Origin: Ignavibacteria bacterium
GTDB lineage: Bacteria; Bacteroidota; Ignavibacteria; Tepidaquicellales; Tepidaquicellaceae
DNA: 64,000 bases
Assembly (NCBI GenBank): GCA_016704345.1
Contig: JADJAH010000019.1
Location: 1 to 64,000, forward strand
Direction of reading: 5' to 3'
Part shown: positions 61,763-64,000 of the stretch, one piece after another
How the letters are laid out: every line of letters starts with the position of its first letter
Numbering within the stretch: the first letter of the stretch is position 1
Position numbers and translations under genes: made by a program
Notes under the pieces: generated by a model
Seen by the model: the letters and a program-made list of their open reading frames with translations, nothing else
Database searches by the model: none
Told to the model about the DNA's origin: nothing

Positions 61763-64000
61763 ATGAGATCTCCTGAAGTAAATCTGCAACTAGCATCGGA
61801 GCATGGACTCCTGGAATCGGAATACGAAAAGATTCTGAATATACTCGGCAGAACCCCTACTTATACGGAACTCGGGATCTTCTCTGTAATGTGGAGCGAA
61901 CATTGTTCATACAAAAATTCCATTCTTGAGCTGAAAAAACTTCCGCGTTCGGGCGGAAGATTGCTAGTTGGAGCGGGTGAAGAGAATGCCGGTCTTGTAG
62001 ATATAGGCGACGGTCTTGCAGTTGCTTTTAAGATCGAATCGCACAATCACCCTTCAGCAGTTGAGCCGTATCAGGGCGCTGCTACGGGGGTAGGAGGAAT
62101 ACTTCGGGATATATTTACAATGGGTGCGCGTCCGGTGGCGGCATTAAACTCCCTTCGCTTCGGACTTATTGAAAGCGGCAATGAGATTACAGATCAACGT
62201 TCAAAATTTCTTTTCCGTAATGTTGTAAAAGGTATCGGGGGATATGGAAACTGTTTCGGTGTTCCGACAATAGGCGGAGAGGTTTACTTCGATGATTGCT
62301 ATCATGATAATCCGTTGGTCAATGCAATGGCTGTAGGAATTGTTAAGCATGGAGAGACTGCAACGGCAACGGCTTCCGGTACAGGCAATCCTGTTTTCAT
62401 AGTTGGTTCTTCAACAGGGAAAGACGGCATTCATGGAGCTACCTTTGCTTCAGAAGAAATATCAGAAGAGTCAGAATCCAAAAGACCAAATGTTCAGGTG
62501 GGTGATCCCTTCACGGAAAAACTCTTGCTTGAGGCAACGCTTGAAGCAATCAGTGCCGGGATCGTTGAAGGCATACAGGATATGGGAGCAGCAGGTATTA
62601 CATGTTCCACAAGCGAAATGAGCGCGAAGGGAAATTGTGGAATGAAGATCGATCTTAACAAGGTTCCCCTAAGAGATAAGAACATGACTGCCTATGAAAT
62701 TATGCTTTCTGAATCACAAGAAAGAATGCTGGTTGTTGTAAAGAGAGGTAATGAAGATAAAGCCATAGATATCTTTGAGAAGTGGGACCTGAATTGTGTC
62801 AAGATCGGAGAAGTGATTGATGAACCGAACATTAGAATTTTTCACAACGATGAGGAAGTTGCAAACATACCTGCCTATGAACTTGTGCTTGGAGGAGGTG
62901 CTCCTGTTTATATAAGAGACAAAAAGGAGCCTGATTACATTTCGGATAAAAGAGCCTTTGATTTTGCAACTATAAAGGAGCCATCAGATCACAACGAAAC
63001 TCTGCTTAGATTATTGTCATCATCAAATATTGCAAGCAAGAAATGGGTTTACACACAATACGATTCGCAGGTTGGTACTAACACATCGATACTTCCCGGA
63101 GGAGATGCTTCTGTTATAAGACTTAAGGGCACAAATAAAGCGCTTGCCATGAAAGTCGACTGTAATTCAAAATACGTTTATCTTAATCCTCACAGAGGCG
63201 GTATGATTGCCGTCTGTGAAAGCGCAAGGAATGTCGCCTGCACGGGCGCAACTCCCCTGGCAATCACAAACTGTCTTAACTTTGGCAACCCCTATAATCC
63301 CGAAGTCTATTTTCAGTTTTCAGAAGCGGTAAGAGGAATAGGCGATGCCTGTAAGATACTTGAAACACCGGTTACAGGAGGAAATGTCAGTTTTTATAAC
63401 CAGTCAAAAGACTATGCAGTTTACCCAACACCAACAATAGGAATGATTGGCTTGCTGGAAGATGCAGATCATTCCATCACTTCTTATTTCAAGAATGCAG
63501 GAGATACTGTGATATTAATCGGAGTGTTGAAGAATTATCCCGGAGGCAGCGAATATCTCAGCCGCATACATGGACTGGTTGAAGGCGATGCACCGGAAAT
63601 TGATCCTGTTACAGAAAAGGTATTGATAGACATTTTGGTTGATTTAGCCGGTAAAAAGTTAATAAGATCTGCTCATGACATCTCAGACGGCGGAATTGCC
63701 GTAGCGTTGGCGGAATGTTGTTTTACAGGCAATGGCAGTAATATAGGATGCGAGATCAATTTGGAAGATGACGGATCCAGAGCTGATTTTCTGCTATTCT
63801 CGGAATCTCAAGGATGCGCAATTGTTTCGGCCGAAGAAGGCAGGGTTGCCGATGTAATGAAGATATGCAGTGACTTTGGGCTGAATGCAAGTACTATAGG
63901 AAAAACCGTAGAAGACAAATTCATGATAAACAACTTCATAAACACGAATGTCTTAGAAATGGATGTTGCATATCATTCGGCAATTGAAAGGATCATGGAG
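61763..64000 (+). CDS. purL: Phosphoribosylformylglycinamidine synthase II, runs past window end
   Basis: At least 746 residues are visible without a stop, beginning MRSPEVNLQLASEHGLL. PurL elements are clear: 'MWSEHCSYKNS', 'KIESHNHPSAVEPYQGAATGVGGILRDIFTMGARP' (catalytic His and substrate loop), 'GIQDMGAAGITCSTSEMS' and 'HDISDGGIAVALAE'. It is the small-type PurL that needs PurQ and PurS for glutamine hydrolysis. The length is already close to that family's total, so only the last residues should be missing. No strong ribosome site is seen; the short gap to the previous gene suggests coupling. Confidence 0.95.
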   Translation, partial: MRSPEVNLQLASEHGLLESEYEKILNILGRTPTYTELGIFSVMWSEHCSYKNSILELKKLPRSGGRLLVGAGEENAGLVDIGDGLAVAFKIESHNHPSAVEPYQGAATGVGGILRDIFTMGARPVAALNSLRFGLIESGNEITDQRSKFLFRNVVKGIGGYGNCFGVPTIGGEVYFDDCYHDNPLVNAMAVGIVKHGETATATASGTGNPVFIVGSSTGKDGIHGATFASEEISEESESKRPNVQVGDPFTEKLLLEATLEAISAGIVEGIQDMGAAGITCSTSEMSAKGNCGMKIDLNKVPLRDKNMTAYEIMLSESQERMLVVVKRGNEDKAIDIFEKWDLNCVKIGEVIDEPNIRIFHNDEEVANIPAYELVLGGGAPVYIRDKKEPDYISDKRAFDFATIKEPSDHNETLLRLLSSSNIASKKWVYTQYDSQVGTNTSILPGGDASVIRLKGTNKALAMKVDCNSKYVYLNPHRGGMIAVCESARNVACTGATPLAITNCLNFGNPYNPEVYFQFSEAVRGIGDACKILETPVTGGNVSFYNQSKDYAVYPTPTIGMIGLLEDADHSITSYFKNAGDTVILIGVLKNYPGGSEYLSRIHGLVEGDAPEIDPVTEKVLIDILVDLAGKKLIRSAHDISDGGIAVALAECCFTGNGSNIGCEINLEDDGSRADFLLFSESQGCAIVSAEEGRVADVMKICSDFGLNASTIGKTVEDKFMINNFINTNVLEMDVAYHSAIERIME

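Overview
The window looks like chromosomal DNA of a Bacteroidota/Chlorobiota-type (FCB group) bacterium, most like an Ignavibacteria-grade organism. The basis is moderate AT richness, mostly weak Shine-Dalgarno signals, many signal-peptide proteins, three proteins ending in a type IX secretion (T9SS) type-A sorting domain with the 'NYPNPFNP' signature, and several lineage-typical genes (DUF6056, BatA-type VWA, choice-of-anchor proteins). No rRNA, tRNA, CRISPR array, prophage or complete insertion sequence was recognised.

Layout. 1-1.0 kb: a GIY-YIG nuclease gene between pieces of a REP-like repeat family. 1.06-4.3 kb: a P-loop ATPase and a 13-repeat Asp-box propeller protein. 4.74-5.62 kb: a nested repeat array (six modules, each with a variable number of 21-bp subrepeats). 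5.6-16.2 kb: a conserved helical protein, three secreted proteins in a row, a zinc-finger/PD-(D/E)XK-like protein, a TPR protein with an acidic minisatellite, and a DUF6056 membrane protein. 16.4-24.3 kb: a 1293-residue secreted propeller protein, a nuclease lipoprotein, solitary rpsR, and a frameshifted M1 aminopeptidase. 24.5-42.5 kb: mostly housekeeping (alaS / sugar nucleotidyltransferase / DUF885 operon, BatA-VWA, thiN / SSF transporter / patatin-barrel operon, PDZ-GAF-SpoIIE phosphatase, purB, lexA). 42.5-51.1 kb: flippase, three tandem paralogous small exported proteins, nadC / thioesterase / FAD-oxidase operon, bactofilin, HtrA and a transketolase C-terminal subunit. 51.3-55.3 kb: two more large secreted proteins. 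55.6-64 kb: frameshifted miaA, a T9SS cargo, an EtfQO-like Fe-S membrane oxidoreductase, metK, an EI24/CysZ-like protein, and purL running off the end.

The most striking system is a family of six otherwise unrelated secreted proteins (minus-strand genes at 1934, 16458, 51303 and 53725; plus-strand genes at 8389 and 9764). All carry the same C-terminal module of about 170 residues: a beta-rich part with the signature 'KHRNSIETWS', a short 'AYGNN' linker, and two dockerin-like calcium loops ('GDVNQDG.VDGSD'). None has a T9SS type-A tail, while three other exported proteins in the window have that tail and lack the module. The module may therefore be an alternative sorting or surface-docking signal; that is inference.

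Four genes are each split by a single-base frameshift (T9SS cargo at 7.7 kb, M1 peptidase at 23.2 kb, thioesterase at 46.6 kb, miaA at 56.2 kb), and a GlcD-like oxidase appears to lack a conserved FAD-binding segment. The frameshifts may be residual assembly errors, because miaA is normally a well-conserved housekeeping gene.
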